This document shows positions 51,245-61,588 of a DNA stretch of 64,000 nucleotides, piece by piece. How positions within the stretch are numbered: the first letter of the stretch is position 1; each line of letters opens with the position of its first letter. The translations under genes were made by a program, and so were the position numbers. The notes under the pieces are model-generated. The model had not been told where the DNA came from and did not search any database. It saw only the letters and a program-made list of their open reading frames with translations. Source of the stretch: Nitrosomonas ureae (GTDB taxonomy: Bacteria > Pseudomonadota > Gammaproteobacteria > Burkholderiales > Nitrosomonadaceae); NCBI RefSeq assembly GCF_900108305.1, contig NZ_FNUX01000010.1, forward strand, positions 34,740 to 98,739. Direction: 5' to 3'.

Positions 51245-53682
51245 TTATTCAATCGTGTCGGTAATCGTCGATGTTCGTTTCTAGGATGCTGTAACAGTTG
51301 ACAAGCACGACGGAAGGTCAGCAGTGTTTTTTGTGCGTAACCTAAAACTGTATCGGAAGAATAATCATTTGTTGGACTATCTGTGCTGACCCCTGTCGGA
51401 AGGCCGGTTAACAATGCTAACCCCTCGATAACATGTTGCATCGTATAAATTGCAAATAAACCCTGTCTTACGGCTTCAGTAATTGAGTGATCCAACATTA
51501 AATGCGACCGGTTCTGATAAGGAATCAATACTCCTTGCTCACCGGTTAAACCTATTTTCTCGCACAGCCTGAAATAACCCTCAATCTTGTCATTAATGCC
51601 TCCTACCGGCAAGATCTCACCGTACTGATTCAAAGCGCCTGTTACCGCAATACCTTGTTTTAACGGCACCCCTGACAGTGATGACAACAGTGCGTAGAAT
51701 TCCGCACAAGATGCAGAATCTCCTTCGATATTGATATATTCCTGCTCAAATACAATCGAGGCGCTGAGTGCGAGTGGCGCAACATGGGCAAACAATCCAG
51801 TCAGATAGTTTTGCAATATCAACATGCCTTTATCATGTATCGGTCCAGACATATCCACTTCCCGGGCAATATTGACTATCCCGTCCTCTCCTGCAAATGT
51901 GCGTGCGGTGATACGCACAGGGGTGCCAAAACTGTGATCGCCCAAATCAATCTGCGTCAGTGCATTAAGTTGACCCATCTCCATTCCATGCACTGCAATA
52001 GCGATTTCACCCTCAAGAATGGTTTCCTGCAAACGCAAATCAGGATAATTATGGCGTATTAAACGTGCCTGCAGTGCTGCTGAAATATCGGCCACTTCCA
52101 CTCTGTGACCGCCACGTGAATTGCAAAATGCGGCACTTTCCAGTAACAGCATTTCAGTGCGGGCGAAGATAGCGCTCTGCCGTTTTTGATCCTCCACCTC
52201 TCGGTGCGATTCTTCCAGCAAGCACGCAACCGCAGCTGCTGTGAAATGCGGCAGTTGTGCCGCAGCGCAGATATTTGCCACAAGTACCGCTGATGCTTGA
52301 TAAGTTTGAGCACTGGCGGTGAAGCTTGCAGCAAAATCAACTTTAACCCGGAAGTGCCGCATGAATTCTGGATCGACTTCCTGCAAATCATAATATGCAC
52401 TTTGCGATCCGATCAAAATAATTTTGACATTTACTTCGATCGCTTCGGGTTCCAGAGACATAGATGCACTGGAAGTCAATAATGAACCGGATTCTTCGAT
52501 TTGCAACCGCTTGCTGCGCAAAAATCGCCGCAGTTTTATCCATAAAGAATCATCGATCAATAAATCATCCAGGTGCAGCATAAGAAACCCGCCATGCGCT
52601 TTTAGCAAGCTACCGGCGCGAATACGCATAAAATCGGCCTTTAGCTTGCTATTTTCGAATTGATAATCGATGCTACCGAACAATGAAGATATGGAAGGGT
52701 TGTCCTCAATAAGAACTGGTGCTCCTTGCATATCCGTATTGTCTACCGCCAGATTGATCTGATAACGAGAGAAAATCTGATTTAATTCTGCCTGTTGCTT
52801 TTCTTCCTCGACATTATTTGTCTGAAACAATATCAAATTATCGAGAATATCCAGTTCTATCTGCGCAAAAAAAGTATTCAACCGGTCGTTGCACTTTAGC
52901 TCTTGCTGCAATCCTTTCCAGATATTCTCCAATGCAAGATTCAATACAGGTTGGACAAGACGCCGTTGCAGTAAAGCCAATGCATGGTCCCTTTCTTTCT
53001 CTATGAGTTTGAATTCGCCAAAATACTGTTCGATCGCTTCACGCAACGCCTGCTCGGCCTGCTCTATTTCAACCCTGCGTACCTTGGGCAACTTCAATAA
53101 ATTTTCTGCTGTAAGAATTTCATTTTTTTCATTCAACAAGGTAAAAACAATCTGCTCATTTTCACGATGAATGGTGAAATGTAGAGATTCGGCAAACTTA
53201 TCCAATTCTGCGTAAGCATGATCAATTGCGATTTTAAAGTTCTTTTCGATGTGATTACTGTTAAGCTTGAAATCTTGCCCATTCAAACATTGGCTTATTT
53301 CAGTCGGTAGCGATTTCGCAAATTGCAACAGCGACTGACGCAGTATTCGACCTTGCCCGGCTGGTAAGTGTAGGGCCAACGGTCTCTCTGGTGAAATAAA
53401 ATTGTACAGATAGCACAAATCCGGTGACGGATGTCTCGTGGCTGCCGCAATAGTCATAGCTTGGTGCAGTAGGGTAGTGCGTCCTGATCCCACTTCTCCC
53501 AGAACAAACAAATGATAATCCGGCTGTATCATATCTAAACCAAAGCGCGCAGCTACTTCCGCTCTTTCCTGGCCAATCCAGGATAACGGACGTTGCAATA
53601 ATTCCGATGTATCGGAGAATTTCAGTGAATCCGGGTTGATAGTAATACGTAATTGAGATGAATCTAGAGCGTGAGTTGACAT
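51241..53682 (-). CDS. Lon-like (LonB/AAA_32-type) ATP-dependent protease
   Basis: A protein of 813 residues. The N-terminal ATPase region has Walker A LGEVGSGRTT (about 61-70) and MLHLDDLL (about 369-376), with a long coiled-coil insert (about 145-300). The C-terminal S16 domain shows EGDSASCAEFYALLSSLSG, with the catalytic Ser, and PVGGINDKIEGYF, with the catalytic Lys. This is the soluble YcbZ/LonB-type subgroup rather than classical Lon. It degrades damaged or regulatory proteins in the cytoplasm. It is a single gene with a possible small partner downstream. Confidence 0.9.
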   Translation of the reverse strand: MSTHALDSSQLRITINPDSLKFSDTSELLQRPLSWIGQERAEVAARFGLDMIQPDYHLFVLGEVGSGRTTLLHQAMTIAAATRHPSPDLCYLYNFISPERPLALHLPAGQGRILRQSLLQFAKSLPTEISQCLNGQDFKLNSNHIEKNFKIAIDHAYAELDKFAESLHFTIHRENEQIVFTLLNEKNEILTAENLLKLPKVRRVEIEQAEQALREAIEQYFGEFKLIEKERDHALALLQRRLVQPVLNLALENIWKGLQQELKCNDRLNTFFAQIELDILDNLILFQTNNVEEEKQQAELNQIFSRYQINLAVDNTDMQGAPVLIEDNPSISSLFGSIDYQFENSKLKADFMRIRAGSLLKAHGGFLMLHLDDLLIDDSLWIKLRRFLRSKRLQIEESGSLLTSSASMSLEPEAIEVNVKIILIGSQSAYYDLQEVDPEFMRHFRVKVDFAASFTASAQTYQASAVLVANICAAAQLPHFTAAAVACLLEESHREVEDQKRQSAIFARTEMLLLESAAFCNSRGGHRVEVADISAALQARLIRHNYPDLRLQETILEGEIAIAVHGMEMGQLNALTQIDLGDHSFGTPVRITARTFAGEDGIVNIAREVDMSGPIHDKGMLILQNYLTGLFAHVAPLALSASIVFEQEYINIEGDSASCAEFYALLSSLSGVPLKQGIAVTGALNQYGEILPVGGINDKIEGYFRLCEKIGLTGEQGVLIPYQNRSHLMLDHSITEAVRQGLFAIYTMQHVIEGLALLTGLPTGVSTDSPTNDYSSDTVLGYAQKTLLTFRRACQLLQHPRNEHRRLPTRLNK

Positions 53683-54078
53683 GCTTGAATAATGATTATA
53701 GGGCGAGAATATTTCGCGAATTACCCGTATTGTATCTATTTAATAGATCCTGAAAAATATTTGTCAATTGCTATCGGGGTAGTAGCTTCAGAAGGTGGAG
53801 TTAATGCAGATAAGTTGTTACGGCGATTTAACCTCAATATGTTTAATTCCCATGTTTCATGGGATGGAGATTGGTGAAAACCGGTGGATTTGAAGAGCGT
53901 AAATGACTTATTCCGTAACTTACTGCAAGGCACTTTATTCACCATTCCGACCAGAAGGGACATGATATTGTGACATTATTGATCGGAATGGTGTAAGTAG
54001 AATGATTGATTGATTGATGAAGTTGCCTGTGTAATCAGGAATTACTTGGCACTCTTGTCACGGTTTGTAATCAGTATA
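53683..54078. other. Intergenic region with inverted repeat
   Basis: A 396-bp region. An 11-bp inverted repeat (CACCATTCCGA at 53940-53950, TCGGAATGGTG at 53983-53993) with a 32-nt loop was seen. Two short frames overlap here on opposite strands but look like chance. It holds the promoter of the Lon-like gene. Confidence 0.5.
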
Positions 54079-56037
54079 TTACAAACGTGCACATCCTGGG
54101 TCTTCCCGAATTACGTGAATTTTGTCAGCGGCGAGACCTGTAAGATTTGTGCGAGTCCCTGAAGGCCACTCAACAATCACCGATTCAGCAATTAAATTAT
54201 TTGCCAGGCCAAAATGAAGCCGGCGATCGTCTTGAACGCCATTGCGTATCCCCCCTGCCTGCAGACGAGCCTGTTTTTTTCCACCCGCCGTAACTACAAC
54301 CCGTGCACCAATACCGTCGCGATTGGATTGACAGCCAATAAGATCAACCTTTAACCAATGGTTGCTTCCGCCCCTATTGCGCAAGAGAAATTGGCGTCCA
54401 TAATTAAATGGATATTCAAGTCCCCCTCCGTCGGTAACCAGCAGGTCGAGATAGCCATCATTGTCATAATCGGCCACGCTGACCTTTCCACCAGAGCCAA
54501 TATTTATGGTGCTTGCTCCACCGGCATCGGGCACAGGCACAAATGATCCTCCAATATTCTCGAGTAAGACATTGTGCCGATTGCGTAGACCATTAGCGCA
54601 CGTAAGATAAACATCGAGATCCATGTCATTGTCGAAATCGCCGACAGCGACCGAGTGGCATGAATCTGCCAAGTCATATCCAAAATTTTCATCAACGATA
54701 AACTTACCTTCTTGTCGTGATAGCATGACCAGCTTGCTACCAGGATCTTTATTCCAGAACTCGCGCTCATCGGTAATTACTTTCTCAAATTCGGCATCGA
54801 TTGCTCTAAATTTTGCTCGAAAAGTATCGGTTCCACGAATCTCAACCCGCCACAGTCCTTTATGCGGCAACCAGCCAACATAAATGCCCGGTAGCGTTCG
54901 CAGCGTTAAAGGCACCATGCCGCTCATTTCAGGATTGGCGGCATCCAATTCCAATTTGATGAAATAACGTTTCTGGTACTCACCCTCGATAACCGTGAAA
55001 AAAGGTTGCGCCAAATTACTGCCGGATTTACCGACGTGTATCATGTCAGCGGTCCAGGGATCAAAGGCTCCGTCAATTCTGATAGTCAGCCTGGTTGGCC
55101 CCTGGAGCCAGAAGTTCAAGCTCCCTTTTTCTATTGACGATAGTCCCCGCGCAGCGACAGAAACTTGACGGTTGGTTGGTGTCAGTTTCCACGAGTTTAC
55201 CGTTGGGGTCTGTAAAACTAATAGATTATCTTCAAGGCTTCCATCAAAGTCTGCAACCGCTGTATCTTGCAAGTATCTGAATTCACGCCGGGGTTTATCG
55301 ATAATGGGCAAAAGCGTCGTGTCACCCAGCCGGTACAGTTCCTGAGGATAAAATATCCAACCGGATGTCAACAAATGTACGGCGGAATCGAAGTAAGCCA
55401 GTTGAGCAAATTCTCCGATAGTTTTTTTCGTCATTCCAGGCGCGGCCTTAAAAGTCCCGTTCTTTTGCTGCAACATCAATCGGGTGGGGCCGAGATCGTC
55501 AAAAGGACGTTTCTCATTGATCATGTAAAGATCCAGCAGGCCATCATTATTCCAGTCCAACCATAAGGGTGTCCGTCCGCGTCCAAAACTATCATTCAGT
55601 CCGCGCGCTATGGCTTCATCAGTCAGTTCGCCCGCATGGTTAACATAAAACCGCTTATCGCTGGCGGATTTGCCTCCCTGATTTCCATAAAGTTCAATCA
55701 AATCCTGATCGCCATCATTGTCAAAATCAGCCCAAGCGCCGCCGTGGGCATCGAGGAGGGAATTTTCTTCCCAAAATTCATCCAGACTGTCAGTAAAAGT
55801 GCCGTTGCCGTTATTTATATACAATTGAGGTCGCGTCGTATGGTTGCTGATCCAGACATCAAGCCAACCATCCCCATTAAAATCACCCCATGATGAACCA
55901 TAACCTGGATGAAGTGAGGTTTCGAGACCAGCTGATTTAGTTTGATCTTCAAAAGCAATATCAGCATTTAATGTTTGAATGTTTCCGAAGAAAAATACAG
56001 CAGAACAATAAGTTATTGCTCTTGCTAATTTATTCAT
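54079..56037 (-). CDS. CRTAC1-type FG-GAP/VCBS-repeat secreted protein
   Basis: A protein of 652 residues with a signal peptide (ITYCSAVFFFGNIQTLNA). At least five calcium-binding FG-GAP/VCBS loops follow: DFNGDGWLDVWI, DFDNDGDQDLIE, DWNNDGLLDLYM, DFDNDMDLDVYL and DYDNDGYLDLLV. The ASPIC/UnbV domain closes it (VIVEWPSGTRTNLTGL, about 620). Together these match bacterial CRTAC1 proteins, beta-propeller-like extracellular proteins of uncertain role. About 250 residues between the loops (about 245-440) are less clear and may be an Ig-like insertion. It stands as a single gene. Confidence 0.85.
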   Translation of the reverse strand: MNKLARAITYCSAVFFFGNIQTLNADIAFEDQTKSAGLETSLHPGYGSSWGDFNGDGWLDVWISNHTTRPQLYINNGNGTFTDSLDEFWEENSLLDAHGGAWADFDNDGDQDLIELYGNQGGKSASDKRFYVNHAGELTDEAIARGLNDSFGRGRTPLWLDWNNDGLLDLYMINEKRPFDDLGPTRLMLQQKNGTFKAAPGMTKKTIGEFAQLAYFDSAVHLLTSGWIFYPQELYRLGDTTLLPIIDKPRREFRYLQDTAVADFDGSLEDNLLVLQTPTVNSWKLTPTNRQVSVAARGLSSIEKGSLNFWLQGPTRLTIRIDGAFDPWTADMIHVGKSGSNLAQPFFTVIEGEYQKRYFIKLELDAANPEMSGMVPLTLRTLPGIYVGWLPHKGLWRVEIRGTDTFRAKFRAIDAEFEKVITDEREFWNKDPGSKLVMLSRQEGKFIVDENFGYDLADSCHSVAVGDFDNDMDLDVYLTCANGLRNRHNVLLENIGGSFVPVPDAGGASTINIGSGGKVSVADYDNDGYLDLLVTDGGGLEYPFNYGRQFLLRNRGGSNHWLKVDLIGCQSNRDGIGARVVVTAGGKKQARLQAGGIRNGVQDDRRLHFGLANNLIAESVIVEWPSGTRTNLTGLAADKIHVIREDPGCARL

Positions 56038-56116
56038 TTTTAATCCTCAGGATAATGGTTAGGTTTTTATTATAATATGAATAACTTAAATTAGAATATT
56101 CTGTCAGAATGCATGA

Positions 56117-56389
56117 TTAATTTTTTGAAGGAATATAGCCGACTGGTTGTTCTGCGCCCGAACCAAAGAAGTGCGCTTCCAGCTGTTCGGCTAAATATTT
56201 ACGTGCTTTTGCATCTGAAAGATTTAAACGGTTTTCGTTGACTAGCATGGTTTGGTGTTCGATCCATTGACGCCATGCTTCTTTGGAAACATTCTCAAAG
56301 ATACGCTTGCCTAATTCTCCGGGGTAGGTTTGAAAATCCAAACCTTCGGCTTCCCGGCCTAGTTTGATGCATTTAACCATTCTTGTCAT
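56117..56389 (-). CDS. yggX: Oxidative damage protection protein (YggX)
   Basis: A protein of 90 residues. [21 protein letters not shown] and [23 protein letters not shown] are YggX hallmarks, with the conserved Cys near the start ([10 protein letters not shown]). It protects iron-sulfur clusters and may help iron trafficking. It lies downstream of argA on the same strand, a neighbourhood seen in other Betaproteobacteria. Confidence 0.95.
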   Translation of the reverse strand: MTRMVKCIKLGREAEGLDFQTYPGELGKRIFENVSKEAWRQWIEHQTMLVNENRLNLSDAKARKYLAEQLEAHFFGSGAEQPVGYIPSKN

Positions 56390-56494
56390 TTATGCTCCAC
56401 ATTCATCAAAAAAGATGTTCAAAAAGAAAAAGCTGTCATTATGAGAGGTTCATTTCGTCGAGTAAACCGTCTGCACATATTTTGTACGATAAAG

Positions 56495-57859
56495 CTACAG
56501 ATGTTTGATTAACACCTTTGAGCGACGCTGATAGTTATATAAATTCTGTTTGGCTGACGGTAATTCAGCGGTTGTGGCTTCGCTAAAGCCGTGTTCAATA
56601 AACCAGTGTGCTGCATGTGTGGTGAGTACAAATAGGGTATAAATATCTTGAGAGATGGTTTCTTTTTCGATGTGTTTGAGCAGATGGTTGCCATATCCCC
56701 GGTCGCGATAATTCGGATGAATTGCCAGACAGGCAAGTTCGCAAGCGCGTTCTTCCGAGAAGGGATAAAGAGCCGCGCAACCCAACATAATGCCGTCATG
56801 CTCTAGCACTGTAAAGCGGTCGATTTCAATTTCCAGCAACTCACGGCTGCGCCTGACCAGAATACCTTCGGCTTCCAGTGGCTCAATCAGTTGCAGGATA
56901 CCGCCAACATCTTCAATTTTCGCTTTTCTGAGTGTTTGCAGCGTTTCTTGCGAGATCATCGTGCCGATGCCATGATGTGTGAAAAGCTCTTGCAGGATGG
57001 CGCCATCGTTATGACGACTGATCAAATGCGTGCGTGTTACACCCATTTCACAGGCCTTGGTAGCCGATTGCAGCCAGGGGCGGATCGTATCCGGTAATAA
57101 CGGCGTTGCTTCCGGAGTTTTATTCCCCAGTAATAACTTGCTTTCCGCAACCGTAAGTTCGCGCGGCAGCGATTCCGGTCTGTCAGTATCGGATGAATCG
57201 TAATCCACGGTATCCAGTAAAAAAATCAGCTTCTCGGCATGCAGCGCGATTGCGATTTCAGTGGCTACATTTTCCATTGTCAAATTGAATATCTCGCCAG
57301 TTGGTGAGTAGCCCAAAGGTGAAATCAGCACTACCTCACCTTGTTCCAAATGTGAATGAATCGCTTCTGCATTGATCTTACGTACTTTTCCCGTGTACAT
57401 CAAATCAACGCCCTGTATGATGCCATGCGGACATGCAGTGACAAAATTTCCGCTGGTGACACGAATAGAGGCATTGGCCATCGGTGAATTGGGTAATCCC
57501 ATTGACAGCAATGCAGCAATTTCATGATGCGCACGTCCTGCGGCTTCTTTGACGCATTGTAATGATGCAGGATCAGTTACGCGCATACCCATAACGGTTT
57601 GGGTTTCCAATTGTGATTCATTCAGACGCAATTGAATTTGCGGGCGTGCGCCATGCACTAAAACCAGTCGGACACCAAGACTGGCAAGCAAGTTAATATC
57701 GTGAATGAAGTGCACAAATTTTGCGTCGGTGATTATCTCACCCCCAAAGCCGAGGATAAAAACTTTGTCACGAAATGCATGAATATAGGGAGCGACCGAA
57801 CGAAACCAGGAAACAAATTCAGTCATGGAATTCATTTTATTGTTGATAGCCATCGTCAA
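56495..57859 (-). CDS. argA: N-acetylglutamate synthase (amino-acid N-acetyltransferase)
   Basis: A protein of 454 residues in two parts. An amino-acid-kinase-like domain (about 15-295: VSWFRSVAPYIHAFRDKVFILGFGGEI, LVHGARPQI) carries the feedback site for arginine. A GNAT domain (about 305-454: LACLAIHPNYRDRGYGNHLL) transfers acetyl from acetyl-CoA to glutamate. This is the first step of arginine synthesis. The TTG start at 57859 has GGAG 5 nt upstream and overlaps the rsmE stop (TTGA). An ATG two codons later is an alternative. Confidence 0.94.
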   Translation of the reverse strand: MTMAINNKMNSMTEFVSWFRSVAPYIHAFRDKVFILGFGGEIITDAKFVHFIHDINLLASLGVRLVLVHGARPQIQLRLNESQLETQTVMGMRVTDPASLQCVKEAAGRAHHEIAALLSMGLPNSPMANASIRVTSGNFVTACPHGIIQGVDLMYTGKVRKINAEAIHSHLEQGEVVLISPLGYSPTGEIFNLTMENVATEIAIALHAEKLIFLLDTVDYDSSDTDRPESLPRELTVAESKLLLGNKTPEATPLLPDTIRPWLQSATKACEMGVTRTHLISRHNDGAILQELFTHHGIGTMISQETLQTLRKAKIEDVGGILQLIEPLEAEGILVRRSRELLEIEIDRFTVLEHDGIMLGCAALYPFSEERACELACLAIHPNYRDRGYGNHLLKHIEKETISQDIYTLFVLTTHAAHWFIEHGFSEATTAELPSAKQNLYNYQRRSKVLIKHL

Positions 57860-58602
57860 TAATCTCCCCAGAGTGCCTGCATGGCTGCAATTGCCGCTAA
57901 AGCCGCACTTTCGGTACGCAGTACGCGTTTCCCTAAGCGCAGTGGGATGAAACCGGAATATGAAATGGCTGTTTCTTCTTCCGCTGTAAACCCGCCCTCA
58001 GGTCCGATTACAAGTGTTATATTGGCATCAGCAGGTGGTTTAGGTATGCTTTTTAAATCGTTTGTGGCTTTGGTGGACAGCATGAGATGCACATCATTCG
58101 CGCGATGAGGAGTTTTCTTCTGGCTTAACCATTCCGCTAGCGGAATTAATGGGAGTGCTCGCGGTAAATAGTTTCTGCCAGATTGTTCGCAGGCAGAGAT
58201 AATAATTTTCTTCCAGTGCTGAAGACGTTTAGAAGAGCGTTCATCGGATAAATGCACGATACTGCGAGCAGTGAAAACCGGTTGAATGCGGGTTATGCCT
58301 AGCTCTACTGATTTTTGTATGATCCAGTCCATTTTCTCGTTGACGCAGATGGCTTGAGCGAGCTCGATAGACAGCGGTGATTCCCGATCGATATTGTGAT
58401 AGGCATCGATAAATACCGTGGCGCTGGATTTGCTGACTGCTTCAATATGTGCAGAAAATTCTCCGCCAAGCCCATTAAATATCGTAATTGAATTGCCATT
58501 CTTCAGCCGTAGCACCCTTGTCGCATGATGTTTGTTTTCAGCTGATAATTCGATGATTTTTCCTGGGGTGATTTCTTCAGGATGATAAAAGCGTGCATGC
58601 AT
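57856..58602 (-). CDS. rsmE: 16S rRNA m3U1498 methyltransferase
   Basis: A protein of 248 residues with the RsmE layout: PUA-like N-terminus (MHARFYHPEEITPGKIIELS, then HHATRVLRLKNGN), then the SPOUT domain with the knot motifs LVIGPEGGFTAEEE and LRLGKRVLRTESAALAAIAA. It methylates U1498 of 16S rRNA using S-adenosylmethionine. It overlaps argA and is transcribed with it. Confidence 0.95.
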   Translation of the reverse strand: MHARFYHPEEITPGKIIELSAENKHHATRVLRLKNGNSITIFNGLGGEFSAHIEAVSKSSATVFIDAYHNIDRESPLSIELAQAICVNEKMDWIIQKSVELGITRIQPVFTARSIVHLSDERSSKRLQHWKKIIISACEQSGRNYLPRALPLIPLAEWLSQKKTPHRANDVHLMLSTKATNDLKSIPKPPADANITLVIGPEGGFTAEEETAISYSGFIPLRLGKRVLRTESAALAAIAAMQALWGDY

Positions 58603-58770
58603 GATGAACTGGCGTCAGGAAAGTGACAGGGCAAGTGACAAATTCAATAAATGGACTCATGCTAATATAGCACGTTATGAGTCTGGCATTGTTTGCCCCG
58701 TAAATAGATTTTAAAGGCAGCAAGCTGAAAAAATAATTTTCTGCAACATTTTTAAATGTAGGAGGCGTAT

Positions 58771-59331
58771 ATGGCAAGTTTGGAAACACCGGTGTGCGAT
58801 TTTGGCTGGAAAGCCATTGATTTTGATTTGCCGGGCGTTGATGGCAAGCGTTATAACCTGGCTTCTGTAAAGGGTGAAAACGGGTTGCTAGTGATGTTTA
58901 TTTGCAACCATTGTCCGTATGTCAAGGCGGTGCAGGATCGAATTATCCGCGATGTCGATGAATTGAAACGTCATGGTGTGAATGCTATCGCGATCATGTC
59001 GAATGATCCCGCGGACTATCCGGAGGATTCTTTTGAGAATATGGCTCTAATTGCGAAGCAGCTGAATTATCCTTTTCCTTATGTCTGGGATGAAACCCAG
59101 GAAATAGCTAAGCAATATGGGGCAGTATGTACCCCCGATTTTTTCGGTTTCAATAATCAGCTGGAGTTGCAATATCGTGGACGTCTGGATGCATCGCGCA
59201 AAGAAGCGGCACCTGCAGATGTTCGCCGCGATTTGTTTCAAGCCATGGTGCAGGTTGCAACAACCGGTCATGGCCCGGAAGAGCAGATTCCCAGCATTGG
59301 TTGCTCGATCAAGTGGCGTTCGGAGCCATAG
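58771..59331 (+). CDS. Thioredoxin-like (AhpC/TSA-type) protein
   Basis: A protein of 186 residues. LLVMFICNHCPYVKAVQD (about 45-62) carries a CxxC motif (CNHC) in the thioredoxin-fold active site, and VDGKRYNLASVKGE and GAVCTPDFFGF (cis-Pro region) fit the redoxin family in a group often called thioredoxin-family protein. No signal peptide, so it acts in the cytoplasm. AGGAGG lies 7 nt before the ATG. The IMPase gene starts within its stop. Confidence 0.88.
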   Translation: MASLETPVCDFGWKAIDFDLPGVDGKRYNLASVKGENGLLVMFICNHCPYVKAVQDRIIRDVDELKRHGVNAIAIMSNDPADYPEDSFENMALIAKQLNYPFPYVWDETQEIAKQYGAVCTPDFFGFNNQLELQYRGRLDASRKEAAPADVRRDLFQAMVQVATTGHGPEEQIPSIGCSIKWRSEP

Positions 59332-60119
59332 TGCTAGAGGATGTTATTACGGCTGTCAAGGAGGTTGCCCAGCAAGTCATCATGCCGCGTTATCTGAGGG
59401 TAGATAGGCAGCTTAAGGCGGATGGCAGTTTTTTTACCGAAGCGGATATTGCGGCACAAAATGCTTTGCTGGATAAATTGCAAAAAATTCGTCCTGCTGC
59501 TGCCATGGGTGAAGAAATGACCAAGCAGGAGCAAGAGGCACAGTGGATTAAGGGAAATACAGGATTGTGGAGCGTAGATCCGATTGATGGCACTTCCAAT
59601 TTCTTCAATGGATTGCCTTATTTTGCGATTTCTGTGGCTTTCATGGAGCAGGGAAAAGGTGTTTTGGGCGTGATTTATAATCCGGCAACCGATGAGATGT
59701 TTTATGCAACTCAAGGCGGTGGTGCTTTTTTGAATGGGATCGCGTTACCGCTCAAGCGATATGTTCCTACATTGTCAAGCGCTATGGCAAACATTGATTT
59801 GAAACGACTCGACCGAAGATTTGCGGCCAAAGTGGCAGCCTACCCGCCGTTCGCATCGCAGAGAAACTATGGAGCTTGTGCGCTGGAGTGGTGTTATACC
59901 GCTGCGGGTTATTTTGATTTGTATTTGCATGGCGGACAGAAACCTTGGGATTATGCGGCTGGATCACTGATTCTCCAAGAGGCGGGTGGCAGTATGTGCG
60001 GTTTTGAGGACGATGATTATTGGGCGGGTTCGCTGTGGCATCGATCTGTAATAGCGGCATTGGATCCTGGGTTATTTATACAGTGGCGCGATTGGGTGCG
60101 CGCAAATCGGAAGGAATAG
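59331..60119 (+). CDS. Inositol-monophosphatase-family phosphatase
   Basis: A protein of 262 residues. VDPIDGTSNFFNGLPYFAIS (about 81-100) holds the metal-binding D-x-I-D-G-T motif, GEEMT the upstream Glu, and WDYAAGSLILQEAGG the C-terminal Asp. Substrates in this superfamily include inositol phosphate, fructose-1,6-bisphosphate, histidinol phosphate and PAP. The substrate cannot be told apart here. The GTG at 59331 has GGAG 5 nt upstream and overlaps the previous stop by 1 bp. An earlier TTG at 59301 is less likely. Confidence 0.88.
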   Translation: MLEDVITAVKEVAQQVIMPRYLRVDRQLKADGSFFTEADIAAQNALLDKLQKIRPAAAMGEEMTKQEQEAQWIKGNTGLWSVDPIDGTSNFFNGLPYFAISVAFMEQGKGVLGVIYNPATDEMFYATQGGGAFLNGIALPLKRYVPTLSSAMANIDLKRLDRRFAAKVAAYPPFASQRNYGACALEWCYTAAGYFDLYLHGGQKPWDYAAGSLILQEAGGSMCGFEDDDYWAGSLWHRSVIAALDPGLFIQWRDWVRANRKE

Positions 60120-60128
60120 GGAAAACTA

Positions 60129-61577
60129 TTGAAAATTATTATTCTGGGTGCCGGCCAGGTTGGATCAACGGTTGCTGAGAGTTTGGTGAGTGAAGCTAAT
60201 GACATAACCATGGTCGACATCGATCCGCTGCGTTTGACACTATTGCAGGATCGTTTGGATTTACGCACTGTGGTTGGCAATGCCTCGTATCCTTCCGTTT
60301 TAGTCAATGCTGGTGCGCATGATGCAGATATGGTGCTGGCGGTAACCGAACACGATGAGACCAATCTGGTTGCGTGTAAGCTGGCAGCTACCTTATTTAA
60401 TACACCCACTAAAATTGCGCGGATTCGATCGACTGAATATTCGGCGTATCCGGAAATCTTCTCAGCTGAGAACTTCTGCGTTGATTTTGCCATTAGTCCG
60501 GAACAAATTCTGACAGAGTATATTGAAAAACTGATTGAATTTCCTGAGGCGCTTCAAGTGCTTGATTTTGCATCTGGAAAAGTGAGTCTGGTTGCCGTGC
60601 GCGCATTAAAGGGTGGATCTCTGGTTGGACAACAATTGCAGCAATTACGTAAGCATGTTCCTAATGTGGATTCACGCGTTGCGGCTATTTTTCGTAGAGA
60701 TCGGCCGATTATTCCCGAGGGGGATACCGTGATTGAAGCCGAAGACGAAGTATTTTTTATTGCCGCTACTCAAGATATTCGGATTGTAATGCGAGAATTG
60801 CGGAAAATGGATAATCCGGTCAAGCATGTGATGATTGCGGGTGGCGGAAGAATTGGCAGACGGCTCGGTGCAACGCTGGAAAAAGATTATCGGGTCAAGA
60901 TAATTGAGCGTAATCATCAGGCTTGCGAGCGTTTGGCGAGTGAATTAAGTGATGCGCTGATATTACACGGTGATGTGACGGATGAAACCTTGCTTGAAGA
61001 TGAAAATATAGCTGAGATGGATATGTTCTGTGCACTGACGAATGATGATGAAAATAATATCATGTCAGCATTATTGGCAAAACGCATGGGGGCACATAAA
61101 GTTATTGCGCTGATTAATCGAGGCGCTTATGTAGATTTGGTGCAAAGTAGCGGGATAGATATCGCTATTTCGCCTGCGCAAGTTACGATTGGCTCATTAT
61201 TGGCTTATGTTCGGCATGGTGATGTTGCTGCAGTCCATAGCTTGCGTCGCGGCGCAGCGGAAGCATTGGAACTGGTGGTGCATGGTGATGCTAAATCGTC
61301 CAACGTAGTTGGACGCAGGATAGATGAAATTAAGTTGCCCAAAGGCGCGACAATAGGTGCTATCGTCCGTGGGTTATCCAAATCGGAAGAGCTGTTCGGT
61401 GAAAGTTCGAGTTTGAAGCAAGGTAAGGTAGCTCATGAAAGCAGTGCGATCGAAGTTATTATTGCGCATCATGACACGATTATAGAATCAGAGGATCATG
61501 TAATTTTGTTTGTGATCAATAGAAAAATGATTCGGGAAATAGAAAGGCTGTTTCAGGTTAATGTTGGCTTTTTGTAG
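60129..61577 (+). CDS. trkA: Trk system potassium uptake protein TrkA
   Basis: A protein of 482 residues with the duplicated TrkA plan: two NAD-binding RCK-N domains (IIILGAGQVGSTVAESLV at the start and MIAGGGRIGRRLGATLE at about 237) each followed by a RCK-C domain. It is the peripheral, cytoplasmic gate-regulator of the TrkH channel. It starts with TTG, preceded by AGGGAAAACTA, and trkH follows 11 bp later. Confidence 0.95.
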   Translation: MKIIILGAGQVGSTVAESLVSEANDITMVDIDPLRLTLLQDRLDLRTVVGNASYPSVLVNAGAHDADMVLAVTEHDETNLVACKLAATLFNTPTKIARIRSTEYSAYPEIFSAENFCVDFAISPEQILTEYIEKLIEFPEALQVLDFASGKVSLVAVRALKGGSLVGQQLQQLRKHVPNVDSRVAAIFRRDRPIIPEGDTVIEAEDEVFFIAATQDIRIVMRELRKMDNPVKHVMIAGGGRIGRRLGATLEKDYRVKIIERNHQACERLASELSDALILHGDVTDETLLEDENIAEMDMFCALTNDDENNIMSALLAKRMGAHKVIALINRGAYVDLVQSSGIDIAISPAQVTIGSLLAYVRHGDVAAVHSLRRGAAEALELVVHGDAKSSNVVGRRIDEIKLPKGATIGAIVRGLSKSEELFGESSSLKQGKVAHESSAIEVIIAHHDTIIESEDHVILFVINRKMIREIERLFQVNVGFL

Positions 61578-61588
61578 CCCAAAATCAC

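Noticed and set aside
53692..53877. 61-residue plus-strand frame upstream of the Lon-like gene
   Set aside because: Overlapped by an equally long antisense frame, and neither resembles a protein family.
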